A stretch of DNA of 64,000 bases. It comes from Bauldia sp. Its GTDB lineage: Bacteria; Pseudomonadota; Alphaproteobacteria; Rhizobiales; Kaistiaceae. How positions within the stretch are numbered: position 1 is the first letter of the stretch; each line of letters begins with the position of its first letter. Both the position numbers and the translations under genes were made by a program. Location: positions 3,088,585 to 3,152,584 of the forward strand of contig JBBCGQ010000001.1 of assembly GCA_037200845.1 (NCBI GenBank), written 5' to 3'. Positions 1 through 9,332 of the stretch are shown here, one piece after another. The notes beneath the pieces were generated by a model. The model searched no databases. It saw only the letters and a list, made by a program, of their open reading frames with translations, and was not told where the DNA came from.

Positions 1-1117
<1,117 letters not shown>

Positions 1118-1330
1118 GGGATGGGAACTCCGGATTTAACGATTGGGCGGACTCCTGAACGCGGCTGCTAACCATGTCAATCGTTGCAGCGCGGCAGAGA
1201 GAACGGCAGCGCACAATATATTGGCGCGACTTGGAAAAAGCCCGTATCTTGGAAGGGTTAGGGAAGAATGCCGGCTATGCAAAAAGAAGCCGGCCAGGAA
1301 AACGTCACCTACGTTTACGGACTATCCGCC
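1118..1330. promoter_or_regulatory. Divergent phaA/phaR control region
   Basis: 213 bases between the two divergent starts. The part around 1170-1250 is TGC-rich (gttgcagcgcggcag) next to an AT-rich stretch (acaatatattgg at 1213-1224). PhaR proteins are known to bind TGC-rich DNA near pha genes, so this is the natural place for an autoregulatory operator. No exact operator can be assigned by eye. An upstream in-frame ATG for phaR with its own Shine-Dalgarno-like aggga lies at 1268. Confidence 0.4.
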
Positions 1331-1963
1331 ATGGCCAAGGACGACGAGCCGACCGTCATCAAGAAGTACGCCAACCGGCGCCTCTACAACACCGGCACGT
1401 CGACTTACGTGACGCTGGAGGACCTTGCCGGAATGGTGAAGAACGGCGAGGATTTCACCGTCGTCGACGCGAAGTCGGGCGAGGACATCACCCGCACGGT
1501 GCTGACCCAGATCATCTTCGAGCAGGAGAACAAGGGGCAGAATCTTCTGCCGATAACCTTCCTGCGCCAGTTGATCCGCTTCTACGGCGACTCGATCCAG
1601 AACCTCATCCCGACCTACCTCGATTTCTCGATCGACTCGCTCGTCCGCGACCAGGACAAGCTGCGCGGCCAGATGACCAACGCCTTCGGCCCGGGCGCCT
1701 TCACCCCCGGCGCGTTCACGCCGGGTGCGCTGGGCTCCGGCGCGATGACCGCGATCAACGAGCAGGTCCGCCGCAACACCGAGATGTTCGAGCAGGCGAT
1801 GCGGATGTTCCTGCCCTTCGGCAACGGTGCCGCGAAGCCTGACGCCTCGCCGCGGCCAACGCCGGCCGCTGCGCCCAAGGCGGAAGGTGGCGACATCGAC
1901 GCGCTGAAACGCCAGCTCGACGAGATGCAGAACCGCCTCGACCGGATGTCCGACAAGAAGTAG
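1331..1963 (+). CDS. phaR: Polyhydroxyalkanoate synthesis repressor PhaR
   Basis: DNA-binding regulator that senses PHB and represses phasin genes and itself. The N-terminal 60 residues carry the family signature IKKYANRRLYNTGTSTYVTL (PHB accumulation regulatory domain, about residues 8-68), followed by the second conserved block (ITRTVLTQIIFEQE, then a FYGDSIQ region). A Pro/Ala-rich linker precedes a short C-terminal amphipathic stretch (LKRQLDEMQNRLDRM) that could form a coiled coil. Start 1331 (MAKDDEP) matches the conserved family N-terminus. An alternative ATG at 1268 adds 21 residues and has the better Shine-Dalgarno match, so the start is uncertain. Length 210 residues is normal. Divergent from phaA. 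Confidence 0.93.
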   Translation: MAKDDEPTVIKKYANRRLYNTGTSTYVTLEDLAGMVKNGEDFTVVDAKSGEDITRTVLTQIIFEQENKGQNLLPITFLRQLIRFYGDSIQNLIPTYLDFSIDSLVRDQDKLRGQMTNAFGPGAFTPGAFTPGALGSGAMTAINEQVRRNTEMFEQAMRMFLPFGNGAAKPDASPRPTPAAAPKAEGGDIDALKRQLDEMQNRLDRMSDKK

Positions 1964-1969
1964 CGCCGC

Positions 1970-2153
1970 CACTGTCGTCCCCGCGAAGGCGGGGACCCAG
2001 TAGACGCCGGCGTCGGTTGCAGCACGGACTCGCCACATCCACACAATCGTCGTCCCGGCGAAACCCGGGATCCAGGAGCACGCCGGAGGAGTGCGGAAAA
2101 ATGGTCTTTGCTTCGGCCTGGACCCCGGCTTTCGCCGCCGGGTGACGGCAGTG
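1970..2153. repeat. Cluster of three REP-like palindromes
   Basis: Three copies of a 30-36 base palindromic unit built on gtcgtcccNgcgaaNNcNgggaNcca: 1970-2000 and 2048-2076 in one orientation and 2118-2153 in the other. Unit 1 (starting CACTGTCGTCCCC) and the complement of unit 3 (starting CACTGCCGTCACC) form a large inverted repeat spanning the gap between phaR and the convergent GGDEF-EAL gene. Units of this type are common intergenic repeats in alphaproteobacteria. It could act as a bidirectional transcript end, but no T-tract is present. Confidence 0.75.
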
Positions 2154-2201
2154 GGGATGCAGAATGGCAGGTGAAGGCGGAAGCGACGCCGGCTCGAACT
2201 G

Positions 2202-4019
2202 CTAGCCGGCCCGCCGCGCCGGCACCCGCGGATTGGTCAGCGCCCACTCCGGGCTCGCCATGCCGGTGAGCGTCCCCTGGATGAGGTGGACGCCATAGGT
2301 GCCGAGCAGCGTCGCCGTCTCCTCGTCCTGCACCCACTCGGCCACGACTTCGATATCGAAATTCTGCGCCAGCGCCGTCAGCGCCTTGACGAACGCCTGG
2401 TCGTCCTTCGAGCGCGGCAAATTCTGGATGAACTCGCCGGCAATCTTGACCATGTCGACGTCGAGAGTCCGCAGATGCCGGAACGACGAGAAGCCGGCGC
2501 CGAAATCGTCGATTGCCACGGGGCAGCCGAGATCGTGGATGGTGGCGACGAAATGCGACGCCTCCTCGAGATTGCGGATAACCGCAGTCTCGGTGATCTC
2601 GACGATCAGCCGCCCGGCAATATCGGGCCGCCGCGAGACCGCCGCCGCCAGTCGCGACAGCCACTCGGCGTCGCCGACCGTCTCGCCCGAGACGTTGAGC
2701 GACAGCCGCGCCGTCGGCGTCCCCTCCAGCGCATCGAGCGTCCGCCCGAGCGTGTAGTTATCGATCAGCCGGATGAGGCCGAGCTGCTCGCAGAGCTCGA
2801 TGAAATCCGTCGCCGGCGCGAAAGTGCCATTGGCGCGCTCGAGCCTGAGCAGCCCCTCGTGAAAATTGATCGCCCGCGTCTTGAGGTCGACGACCGGCTG
2901 GAAGAACAGGCGGAGGTGGTTGCTTTCCAGCGCCGCTACCATCTCCGACGACAGCGCCGCATTGGCGCGGCGCTTGGAGTCGCGGTTGGCCGACGGCGTG
3001 TAGGCAACGAAGCGGCCGTAGCCGCGCGTGCGTGCGCTGTGCAGGCTTTCCTGGGCCCGCGCCAGCGCCTCGCTCACCGAACGGCCATGGCGCGGCAGGC
3101 TGACGCCGCCGATCGACACCGTGACCGCCACCGAACTTTCGCCGGCGGTGATGACGCCGTTGCGGATCGCGGCATGGAAGCGTTCCGCCGCGGCGTGCAT
3201 CGCCTCGTCGTCGCAATTCATCAGCACGATGCCGAGCTTGTTGCCCGAGTAGCGGCCGATCGCATCGCCGTCGCGAAGCTGCGTCTTGATCCGCCGCGCC
3301 GCCGCGGCGAAAACCTGGTCGGCGGTGTCGAAGCCATAGGCTTCGTTGATGGCGCGGAACGAGTCGACCGCCACGATCAGGAAACAGATCGAGGTGCGGA
3401 AGCGCTTCGCATTGTTGAGCGCCTCGCCAAGCGTGGCGAGGAGATGCTGGCGGTTGAAATATCCGGTGAGCTCGTCGTAGCGCGACAGGAACGCCAGCCG
3501 CTGCTCGCGCTCGTGGCGCTCGTTGATGATGCGGAGCACGCCGCGCGCCAGTGCCGGGCGGCCGGTCGCATCGGCGAACCAGCGGCCGGAGTCCTCGACG
3601 ATCAGCCTGCGCTCGCTCGGCACGCCGTCCGGCAGCAGCACATACTGCACCTCGTACGGAACGCCGTCGCCGGTATCGCCGGCGGTGCCGTTCAGCACGA
3701 CGTCGTGCCGGCTGGTGAGATTGGCGGGGTCGAGCAGCAGCGCGAAGCTGTGCCCGGTGGCGATCGCCTCAGCCGAGGCGAGGCCCAGCACCTCGGCGGC
3801 GTTGTCGCCCCAGCGGATCGCGTCCGTCTCGATCGTCCACTCGTAGACGACCTCGCCGACCGCGGTCAGGATCTCGTCGATGCTGGCGGCGGCGCCACGC
3901 GTCGCATGGCCGGCGATCGCCGGCCGCGCCAGGGGCGGAGTTTCGATGACCTCGTCCAAGTTTCGTTCCTTCCGCTGCCGCGAGGCGGCGGGCACGCGCG
4001 TTGCGTCGCCGTCCGCCAT
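2202..4019 (-). CDS. GGDEF-EAL domain protein with degenerate GGDEF site
   Basis: 605-residue cyclic-di-GMP family protein. A PAS-like sensor region (about 50-165) precedes a GGDEF-fold domain (175-340) and an EAL domain (350-590). The catalytic GGDEF signature reads SGNKL at 258-262, so cyclase activity is very unlikely. The EAL domain keeps many elements: EGL at 388-390 instead of EAL, EITET, DDFGAG, and a Lys in VDMVKI. The usual VxAEGVE reads VVAEWVQ, however. It may be a weak phosphodiesterase or a c-di-GMP receptor. No transmembrane segment is evident. ATG start; nothing obvious is co-transcribed. Confidence 0.9.
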   Translation of the reverse strand: MADGDATRVPAASRQRKERNLDEVIETPPLARPAIAGHATRGAAASIDEILTAVGEVVYEWTIETDAIRWGDNAAEVLGLASAEAIATGHSFALLLDPANLTSRHDVVLNGTAGDTGDGVPYEVQYVLLPDGVPSERRLIVEDSGRWFADATGRPALARGVLRIINERHEREQRLAFLSRYDELTGYFNRQHLLATLGEALNNAKRFRTSICFLIVAVDSFRAINEAYGFDTADQVFAAAARRIKTQLRDGDAIGRYSGNKLGIVLMNCDDEAMHAAAERFHAAIRNGVITAGESSVAVTVSIGGVSLPRHGRSVSEALARAQESLHSARTRGYGRFVAYTPSANRDSKRRANAALSSEMVAALESNHLRLFFQPVVDLKTRAINFHEGLLRLERANGTFAPATDFIELCEQLGLIRLIDNYTLGRTLDALEGTPTARLSLNVSGETVGDAEWLSRLAAAVSRRPDIAGRLIVEITETAVIRNLEEASHFVATIHDLGCPVAIDDFGAGFSSFRHLRTLDVDMVKIAGEFIQNLPRSKDDQAFVKALTALAQNFDIEVVAEWVQDEETATLLGTYGVHLIQGTLTGMASPEWALTNPRVPARRAG

Positions 4020-4104
4020 AGCAGGCGGAGCCTTAAAGAAGCGACAAAGCTACACGTCCGGCGCGCCGGCGGGCGCCCCTGCCCGCCCCGCGGTTAACGG
4101 AGCG

Positions 4105-4542
4105 TTAGTGGTGGACGCCTTGATCGACGCCTGCGCCGAACGAGATGTCGCGCTGCGCCGTGCGGATCGAGATGGTGAATCCGGCAACAACGTCGAACAG
4201 CGCGATCGCGGTGAGGATGAAGAACAGCGAGTCGCCGGCGACCGGCACGACGATGAATTCGACCACGTATACGATCAGCAGGATGGTCGAGATGATGTGG
4301 TTGGCGATGGTGGCGGTCCGCGCCGGCAGCGCCGAGCGCAGCGTCTCGAAGAACAGCATGATGAGGCCGAGCAGGATCATCAGGTCGCTGGGCGTCACCG
4401 GCCAGGTTTCGCCCGAGATCAGCGGCACACTGAACAGGTCCTTGAGCCAGATGCTTTCGGCGCCCGGGGCGACGCCGACCGCGTAGCCGATAACGTTGAA
4501 CAGGATCAGCGGAACGATCGTCAGCGGAATGGCGGTCAGCAT
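4105..4542 (-). CDS. Conserved membrane protein, four transmembrane helices
   Basis: 145-residue hydrophobic protein with four predicted membrane helices (about 5-22, 53-70, 80-103 and 105-128) and a short polar C-terminus (QRDISFGAGVDQGVHH). No catalytic motif is recognisable. It lies next to rpmF on the same strand, separated by a strong hairpin terminator, so it is probably a separate unit. Function unknown; the ATG start follows from the first hydrophobic helix. Confidence 0.75.
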   Translation of the reverse strand: MLTAIPLTIVPLILFNVIGYAVGVAPGAESIWLKDLFSVPLISGETWPVTPSDLMILLGLIMLFFETLRSALPARTATIANHIISTILLIVYVVEFIVVPVAGDSLFFILTAIALFDVVAGFTISIRTAQRDISFGAGVDQGVHH

Positions 4543-4597
4543 GGAACTCCCCCGGTTTTACGCGCGCCCGCGATCATAGCGCATTGATCCAGAAAGG

Positions 4598-4624
4598 AAA
4601 AAGGCCGGCGACGGGCCGGCCTTT
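4598..4624 (-). terminator. Rho-independent terminator downstream of rpmF
   Basis: Perfect 10-base stem AAAGGCCGGC (4600-4609) and GCCGGCCTTT (4615-4624) with a 5-base loop. Read on the minus strand it is followed by TTTTTCC. It lies 24 bases after the rpmF stop codon. Confidence 0.9.
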
Positions 4625-4647
4625 CAAATACGCGCCGCGAATGACGG

Positions 4648-4833
4648 CTAGGTGTCGCTCTTCGGCGTGATCACCTGGCGCCCGCGGTACATGCCCGACT
4701 TGAGGTCGACATGGTGGGGACGGCGAAGCTCGCCGGAATCCTTGTCTTCGACGTAGGTCGGCGCCTTCAGCGCGTCCGCCGAGCGGCGCATGCCGCGCTT
4801 GGACGGCGAGGTCTTTCGTTTCGGAACGGCCAT
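4648..4833 (-). CDS. rpmF: 50S ribosomal protein L32
   Basis: 61-residue basic ribosomal protein of the large subunit. The N-terminus [20 protein letters not shown] is the invariant L32 signature and the body ([16 protein letters not shown]) matches alphaproteobacterial L32. The zinc-binding cysteines found in some L32 proteins are absent, so this is the Cys-free form. It lies between mtgA (upstream, same strand) and a strong terminator. The rpmF-mtgA-ispA neighbourhood is common in rhizobia. Confidence 0.97.
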   Translation of the reverse strand: MAVPKRKTSPSKRGMRRSADALKAPTYVEDKDSGELRRPHHVDLKSGMYRGRQVITPKSDT

Positions 4834-4868
4834 GACTGCTAATCCTTACGGGTATTTGAGTGGGCGCC

Positions 4869-5642
4869 TTATAGCGGGGGCCGCGGATAGAGGCAATCGA
4901 TATAGGCGCCGGCCATTCTGGCCCGTTCCGCAATGGTCCGGGCCAGCGCCTGCAAGGCTGCGGAGGGCCGCGAGGGGTCGCGCACCCACGGGTTCGGCAG
5001 CGCCGCCGTCAGCAGCGCCGCCTGGCCGGCGGTTAACTGATCCGCCCCCCGTTTGAAGTAGTGCCGCGCCGCCGCCTCAGCCCCGAAGATGCCCGGCCCC
5101 CACTCCACGATGTTGAGGTAGATCTCCATCTCGCGCTGCTTGCCCCAGACGAAGTCGGCGTAAAGCGCGATCGGCATCTCGACCGCCTTGCGCAGGTACG
5201 AGCGCGAGTTCCACAGGAACAGATTCTTCGCTGCCTGCATGGCGATGGTCGAGGCGCCGCGCGGCCGGTCGTCTTCGCGGTCCAGTACCTTGGACAGTTC
5301 GTCCCAGTCGACGCCGCGATGGCTGCAGAATTTGCCATCCTCCGACATGATCACCGAGGCGACCAGCGCCGGCGAAATTTTGTCGAACGGCACCCAGGTC
5401 CGCTGCACGTCGCCGCCGCGCGCGACGAAGTCGAACGCCATCAGCGTCGAGACCGGCCACACGAACCGGTAGACCGGCACCAGCACGACCGGGATCAGAA
5501 TGAGGACCACGACGACCCGCCGGACGAGCCGCCAGAGGCCGCGGCGCTTGGGTCTGTCGCTGGGGGGATCGTCGCTCACCCCCGTCGCATAGCCGCCCGC
5601 CCGGCGCCACGCAATCTTGACCGCCGCCGCCTTCCGCGCCAT
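4869..5642 (-). CDS. mtgA: Monofunctional peptidoglycan glycosyltransferase
   Basis: GT51-family enzyme that polymerises lipid II into glycan strands at the outer face of the inner membrane. One N-terminal transmembrane helix (about 41-58) follows a basic cytoplasmic stretch. GT51 motifs are intact: SEDGKFCSHRGVDW with catalytic Glu101, GASTIAMQAAKN, and NIVEWGPGIFGAEAAARHYF with the second acidic residue. There is no transpeptidase domain, hence monofunctional. The ATG at 5642 sits only 9 bases from the divergent ispA start; a GTG at 5579 (VSDDPPSD) is a plausible shorter start. Length 257 residues, slightly above the typical 220-240. Confidence 0.94.
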   Translation of the reverse strand: MARKAAAVKIAWRRAGGYATGVSDDPPSDRPKRRGLWRLVRRVVVVLILIPVVLVPVYRFVWPVSTLMAFDFVARGGDVQRTWVPFDKISPALVASVIMSEDGKFCSHRGVDWDELSKVLDREDDRPRGASTIAMQAAKNLFLWNSRSYLRKAVEMPIALYADFVWGKQREMEIYLNIVEWGPGIFGAEAAARHYFKRGADQLTAGQAALLTAALPNPWVRDPSRPSAALQALARTIAERARMAGAYIDCLYPRPPL

Positions 5643-5651
5643 CGAAGCGGC

Positions 5652-6554
5652 ATGGCTGAGTTCCAGGTGGAACTGAAGATGGCGGCGGCGACGACCGAGG
5701 TCGTGCTGGATTCGCTCCTGTCCGGCACCCTCATGGCCGGCGAAGCCGAGTGGCCCGACCGGCTGCGGGCGGCCATGCGCCACGCCGTGCTGGGCCCCGG
5801 CAAGCGCCTGCGCCCCTTTCTGCTGATCGAATCCGCCCGCGTCTTCGGCAACGTCGGCAACGGCCCGATCCGCGCCGCCGCCGCGCTGGAATGCATCCAC
5901 TGCTACAGCCTGATCCACGACGACCTGCCGGCGATGGACGACGACGACCTCCGCCGCGGCCGCCCGACTGTGCACAGGGCTTTCGACGAGGCGACCGCGA
6001 TCCTTGCCGGCGACGCGCTCCAGACCCTGGCGTTCGCTATCCTCGCCGACCCCGCCACCGACGCTGACGCGCGCCTGCGCGTGGCGCTCATCGCCGGCCT
6101 CGCCGCCGCCTCGGGCGCCGGCGGCATGGCCGGCGGCCAGCAGCTCGATCTCGCCGCCGAGACGCGCCGGCTCGACGAAGACGAAATCCGCCACATGCAG
6201 GCGCTGAAGACCGGCGCCCTGTTCCGCTATGCCTGCGACGCCGGCGCCCTCCTCGGCCGCGCCTCGACCGAGAAGCGCGAGCGCCTGGCAAAATTCGGCG
6301 CGCAGCTCGGCCTCGCCTTCCAGTTGGCCGACGACCTGATCGACGCCACCGGCAGCGCCAGGACCGCCGGCAAGGCCACGGCAAAGGACGCCGACCGCAA
6401 CAAGGCGACGCTGGTCAGGCTGCACGGCGTCAAGGGCGCCCGCGCGCTGCTCGACGAAGCGGTCGCCGAGGCGCTGGCGCTGATCGCTCCGTTCGGCCCG
6501 CAGGGAAAAATTCTCGCCGATGCGGCCCGCTTTGCCGGCTCACGCGAGATGTAA
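5652..6554 (+). CDS. ispA: Farnesyl diphosphate synthase-type polyprenyl synthetase
   Basis: Class I trans-prenyltransferase that condenses isopentenyl diphosphate with dimethylallyl and geranyl diphosphate to give the C15 precursor for undecaprenyl phosphate, quinones and hopanoids. First aspartate-rich motif DDLPAMDDDDLRRGRP (about 90-105) and second motif QLADDLID (about 226-233) are both intact, as is GKRLRP for substrate phosphate binding. 300 residues is the expected length. The substrate range cannot be read from sequence alone, but the FARM spacing and length fit FPP synthase. The start abuts divergent mtgA, and the two share undecaprenyl-linked biology. Confidence 0.93.
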   Translation: MAEFQVELKMAAATTEVVLDSLLSGTLMAGEAEWPDRLRAAMRHAVLGPGKRLRPFLLIESARVFGNVGNGPIRAAAALECIHCYSLIHDDLPAMDDDDLRRGRPTVHRAFDEATAILAGDALQTLAFAILADPATDADARLRVALIAGLAAASGAGGMAGGQQLDLAAETRRLDEDEIRHMQALKTGALFRYACDAGALLGRASTEKRERLAKFGAQLGLAFQLADDLIDATGSARTAGKATAKDADRNKATLVRLHGVKGARALLDEAVAEALALIAPFGPQGKILADAARFAGSREM

Positions 6555-6569
6555 GACCGCCCTCCACGG

Positions 6570-7337
6570 CTACTTCAGCGAAATATATCGCCCGGTCCCC
6601 AGCACCACGGTCTTGGCGAGATCGGCGCGGAGCTGCGTCGCGTCCGGTGAGCTCACGTCCGCGCCCTTGGCGACGAGTATCTGCAGCACGTCCCACGCAT
6701 GCTTCTCGATGGTACTGGGCGACGACGGCCGGATGCGCTTGTCGTAGAAGGCCACGGTCACCGTGACCGCCGGCGAGTCCGCCGTCGGCGGTGGCACCAG
6801 CGCGTTCGGGTCGAGGATACCGCCGGCGATCGCCTGCTCGACCAGCGTGAACGCTTCCGGCGTGTGGTCGGGCAAACTACGCCACGACAGATCGGCGCTC
6901 GCCGCAAAGTCGAGGAAGTCGAGCGCCTCCTGCGCGGTGTACGGCTTCTTGTTGGCGATGCGGTCGTCGACGTCGTCGCTGCGGTCGAGGTAGTCGCTCT
7001 GGAACTGCATCTCGGCATCGGCGCCGGCCACCTGCTCCGCCGCTTGCTGCTGGCCCCTGACGAAGAAGTCCACGACCCACGGCGCGAACCCGGCCGCGAC
7101 GATGACCACCAGCGCCACCGCCAGCAGCGAACGCCGCACACGCCTGGTCCGCGACACGGCTCCGAACGCGACGCCGCACGCGAGCAGGATCGCGATGAGC
7201 GCACCGCCGAACGCCACGCTCACCGGTGCGGGCCACGACGGCCGCAGCAGATCGTTCAGCCAGAAAAGGATGAGGCTGATGACGCTCGCCACCGCCACGA
7301 CAAAGGGCAGAAGAAAATAGACGACGACGCGGTTCAT
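6570..7337 (-). CDS. Membrane protein with ankyrin-like C-terminus
   Basis: 255 residues. Three predicted membrane helices lie in the first 95 residues (about 5-27, 41-60, 70-92), followed by a soluble domain of 160 residues. The end of that domain (WDVLQILVAKGADVSSPDATQLRADL) resembles a single ankyrin-type repeat. Its ATG overlaps the stop of the upstream M23-like gene (TGATG), so the two are translationally coupled and probably work together in the envelope. It converges on ispA with a 15-base gap. No specific function recognised. Confidence 0.75.
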   Translation of the reverse strand: MNRVVVYFLLPFVVAVASVISLILFWLNDLLRPSWPAPVSVAFGGALIAILLACGVAFGAVSRTRRVRRSLLAVALVVIVAAGFAPWVVDFFVRGQQQAAEQVAGADAEMQFQSDYLDRSDDVDDRIANKKPYTAQEALDFLDFAASADLSWRSLPDHTPEAFTLVEQAIAGGILDPNALVPPPTADSPAVTVTVAFYDKRIRPSSPSTIEKHAWDVLQILVAKGADVSSPDATQLRADLAKTVVLGTGRYISLK

Positions 7338-7936
7338 CAGCAGGTTCCCTGCCCGCGATAGAGCAGCGAGGTCGGCCGGCAGCCGCCGGGTGTGCGGACG
7401 GAAAGATTGGCGGAAGGCATCGGCAGCCCCGTTGAGTCGCCGTCGAGAATATCGCGCCCCGCCTGCATGTGCACATGCAGCGCCGGCCGCCCGGATGCGC
7501 CCGAAAGCCCGCAGCGCGCCACGATTTCGCCGGCCGCCACCGCATCGCCGACCTCGACCTTCGGCGACCCCTGCATGAGCGACCCGAGCACGACGTACGC
7601 GGCATCGCTTCGCCGGATAACGATGTGGTTGCCGAACCGGTGCTGTCCGACCGCAGCGAAATTCGGATACGCGTCGAGCATCTCGACGACGACCCCGTCG
7701 CTTGGCGCCATTACCGGCTGGTTGAGGCAGGTCTCCGCCGGCCGCCCGAAAGGATCGAGCGGCATGAGCTCAAAGCCGAAGCGCGTATTTGCTGCGGCGC
7801 AGTCGCCGCTGCTTCTGCCCGCACACGGCGGTCCGTCGAGCGCGATCCACCCGCCAGCGACCATCATCATCAGCGGCGACGCGGCAAACCCCGGTGTGGC
7901 GGACAGCAGAAGAAACGCAAGCGCGAGCCGACGCAT
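7337..7936 (-). CDS. Exported M23-peptidase-like protein, metal site degenerate
   Basis: 199-residue secreted protein with a signal peptide (MRRLALAFLLLSATPGFA). The core resembles LytM/M23 endopeptidase folds: GNHIVIRR, then VEVGDAVAAGEIVARCGLSGASGRPALHVHMQ, which preserves the VGDxVxxGExIxxxGxSG strand pattern and the HxH motif (HVH). The expected HxxxD zinc ligands are not visible (RFGFELMPLDP in that place) and the catalytic His of the Y-x-H-L strand reads VLGSL. Hydrolysis is therefore doubtful. It may be a peptidoglycan-binding or regulatory pseudo-enzyme. Coupled (TGATG) to the downstream membrane gene. Confidence 0.8.
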   Translation of the reverse strand: MRRLALAFLLLSATPGFAASPLMMMVAGGWIALDGPPCAGRSSGDCAAANTRFGFELMPLDPFGRPAETCLNQPVMAPSDGVVVEMLDAYPNFAAVGQHRFGNHIVIRRSDAAYVVLGSLMQGSPKVEVGDAVAAGEIVARCGLSGASGRPALHVHMQAGRDILDGDSTGLPMPSANLSVRTPGGCRPTSLLYRGQGTC

Positions 7937-7965
7937 CGCGCCAGCATACACGTCGAGGATCGGGT

Positions 7966-8304
7966 CTAGCGGTGGAGCTGCGGCTGGTACGGCGTGTTGA
8001 TCACGCGGATGTCCGGGCGATACCACGTGCCGCCGTTGTAATAGACCAGCACGTTCTCGCGGCGCGGATGGCGCCCGATATGGTTGATCCAGTCGATCGG
8101 CGAGCCGCACGCCTGCGCGACGATGTAGGCAACCTGGCCCGGCTTCCACACATGATCGACCTGACGCGTGCCCGCCCCGCACTCATCGTCCGGCTGGGCA
8201 TAGATGACCGAAGGCGGCGGCGGCGCCGGCATGTCGGCGGCGAACGCCGCCGGCGCAGCGACCGTGGCAAGGGCAGCGATGGCAACCAGGGCGCGGAGCG
8301 ACAT
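7966..8304 (-). CDS. Small exported protein of unknown function
   Basis: 112 residues with a clear signal peptide (MSLRALVAIAALATVAAPAAFA|AD). The mature part is Pro-rich at first (MPAPPPPSVIYAQ) and has two cysteines (DECG and QACG) that could form a disulfide. A conserved-looking tail reads VYYNGGTWYRPDIRVINTPYQPQ. Start 8304 has gagg 9 bases upstream; a longer ORF from 8406 has no support. It precedes the M23-like gene on the same strand, 29 bases away, so it may be in the same operon. No known family recognised. Confidence 0.75.
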   Translation of the reverse strand: MSLRALVAIAALATVAAPAAFAADMPAPPPPSVIYAQPDDECGAGTRQVDHVWKPGQVAYIVAQACGSPIDWINHIGRHPRRENVLVYYNGGTWYRPDIRVINTPYQPQLHR

Positions 8305-8452
8305 CGGCGGACCTCGGAGAAGAGAAAAGAGGCGATACGCAAGCACCAGTTTCGCCTTGGCCCCATTTGGACCGAAGGTGATTAGAAAGGGGTTAAGGCC
8401 GCGCACCCAAGTGAAAGAAAAGAATCGGGAAAATCGATTGCGCTAAAGCGCC

Positions 8453-8478
8453 ACGCGAACGGAGCGGATCACGTTCGC
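8453..8478. repeat. Small inverted repeat CGCGAACG/CGTTCGCG
   Basis: Palindrome with 8-base arms and a 10-base loop in the 257-base gap between the small exported-protein gene and the downstream membrane gene. Function unknown. The rest of the gap contains only this and the hairpin at 8527-8553. Confidence 0.5.
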
Positions 8479-8526
8479 GGAATGCCCGCCGGGTCAGCGG
8501 GCAGGAGTATCGTCAGGCGGGAGAAG

Positions 8527-8553
8527 CGAGGGGAGGCTTGTGGCCTCCCCTCG
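8527..8553 (-). terminator. Hairpin after the 8562 membrane gene
   Basis: Perfect 10-base stem CGAGGGGAGG (8527-8536) / CCTCCCCTCG (8544-8553) with a 7-base loop, 8 bases after the stop codon of the minus-strand membrane gene. There is no clear T-run, so it may be a transcript-end stabiliser rather than a strict intrinsic terminator. Confidence 0.6.
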
Positions 8554-8561
8554 AGATCAAA

Positions 8562-9110
8562 CTAGGTCGACAGAACGTCGATGTCCGGCGCGCGATGGCG
8601 GATCGGAGCCGGACGGCCGGCACCCGCCTGCAGCAGCGTGTAGAACAGGCCGAGCGCGTAGATCGCGGCGAGCGGCGCGTGCGCGACCACCGTGTCGAGC
8701 GTCGCCGGCTCGCTGAGCGCGATCGGCGCGAAGACGTAGATGGCCGGGGCGATGACCGCAGCGAAGCGGAGGCCGATCGAGCCGAACACGAAGCCGAGCA
8801 GCGCGAGGACGGCGAACGACAGTTCGGCGTAGGCGGCTTCCGGCGAAGCGACCACGGGCGAAGCGTGGATCGCGGCGATGGCCGAGGCGCCGAGCGCGCC
8901 CTTGGTGACCGCGCCGTAGAGGAACAGCACACCAATCGTCCAGAACAGGTAGGAGCGGAACAGCACCTCGACGATGCGGCGGCCAGAGTGCGGCTTGCGC
9001 ATGACGATGAGGGCGAGAACGGCGAATACCAGGCCAACGACAAGCAGCGTCAGCGGCAGGCGGTTGAGAGCAAACTCGAGATATTGGCCGAAGGCCGACG
9101 ACGGGTTCAT
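8562..9110 (-). CDS. Membrane protein, paralogue of the next gene
   Basis: 182 residues with about five predicted membrane helices and a short polar tail. It shares block order with the protein at 9333-9878: LPLTLLVVGLVFAV, KPHSGRRIVEVLF, YLFWTIGVLFL, SPEAAYAELSFAVLAL, IGLRFAAVIAPAIY. The two are clearly tandem duplicates. The conserved SPEAAYA turn and the K-PH-GRRIV loop are likely functional. It may belong to a domain-of-unknown-function membrane family (possibly DUF6790; not certain). ATG start with ggag nearby. Confidence 0.75.
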   Translation of the reverse strand: MNPSSAFGQYLEFALNRLPLTLLVVGLVFAVLALIVMRKPHSGRRIVEVLFRSYLFWTIGVLFLYGAVTKGALGASAIAAIHASPVVASPEAAYAELSFAVLALLGFVFGSIGLRFAAVIAPAIYVFAPIALSEPATLDTVVAHAPLAAIYALGLFYTLLQAGAGRPAPIRHRAPDIDVLST

Positions 9111-9332
9111 GGAGGTACTCCTACAGGTTACGCATACGCGGTACTGCCTCGAAGGTTATCCACAGCTTGCACAGGCACAAGAGGGCTTGGTTAATAAGGG
9201 CTTACTGTGTCTTCCTCGCCTCTATTCCCTGTCTTTTTCTGCAGTTTCGCCAGATGGAAAATGGCGGAATCCCGCGAAACCTGTCCTCTCGTCAAAGACT
9301 TGGAATAAGCCCGGCTTCGCAAATGGCCGGTC

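Noticed and set aside
1268..1330. Upstream ATG of phaR as the true start
   Set aside because: Better Shine-Dalgarno, but the added 21 residues are not part of the conserved PhaR N-terminus; kept only as an alternative.
9156..9164. Perfect DnaA box TTATCCACA as a replication origin
   Set aside because: A single box with no cluster, no AT-rich unwinding region and no dnaA/hemE-type neighbours; the gap is only 222 bases.
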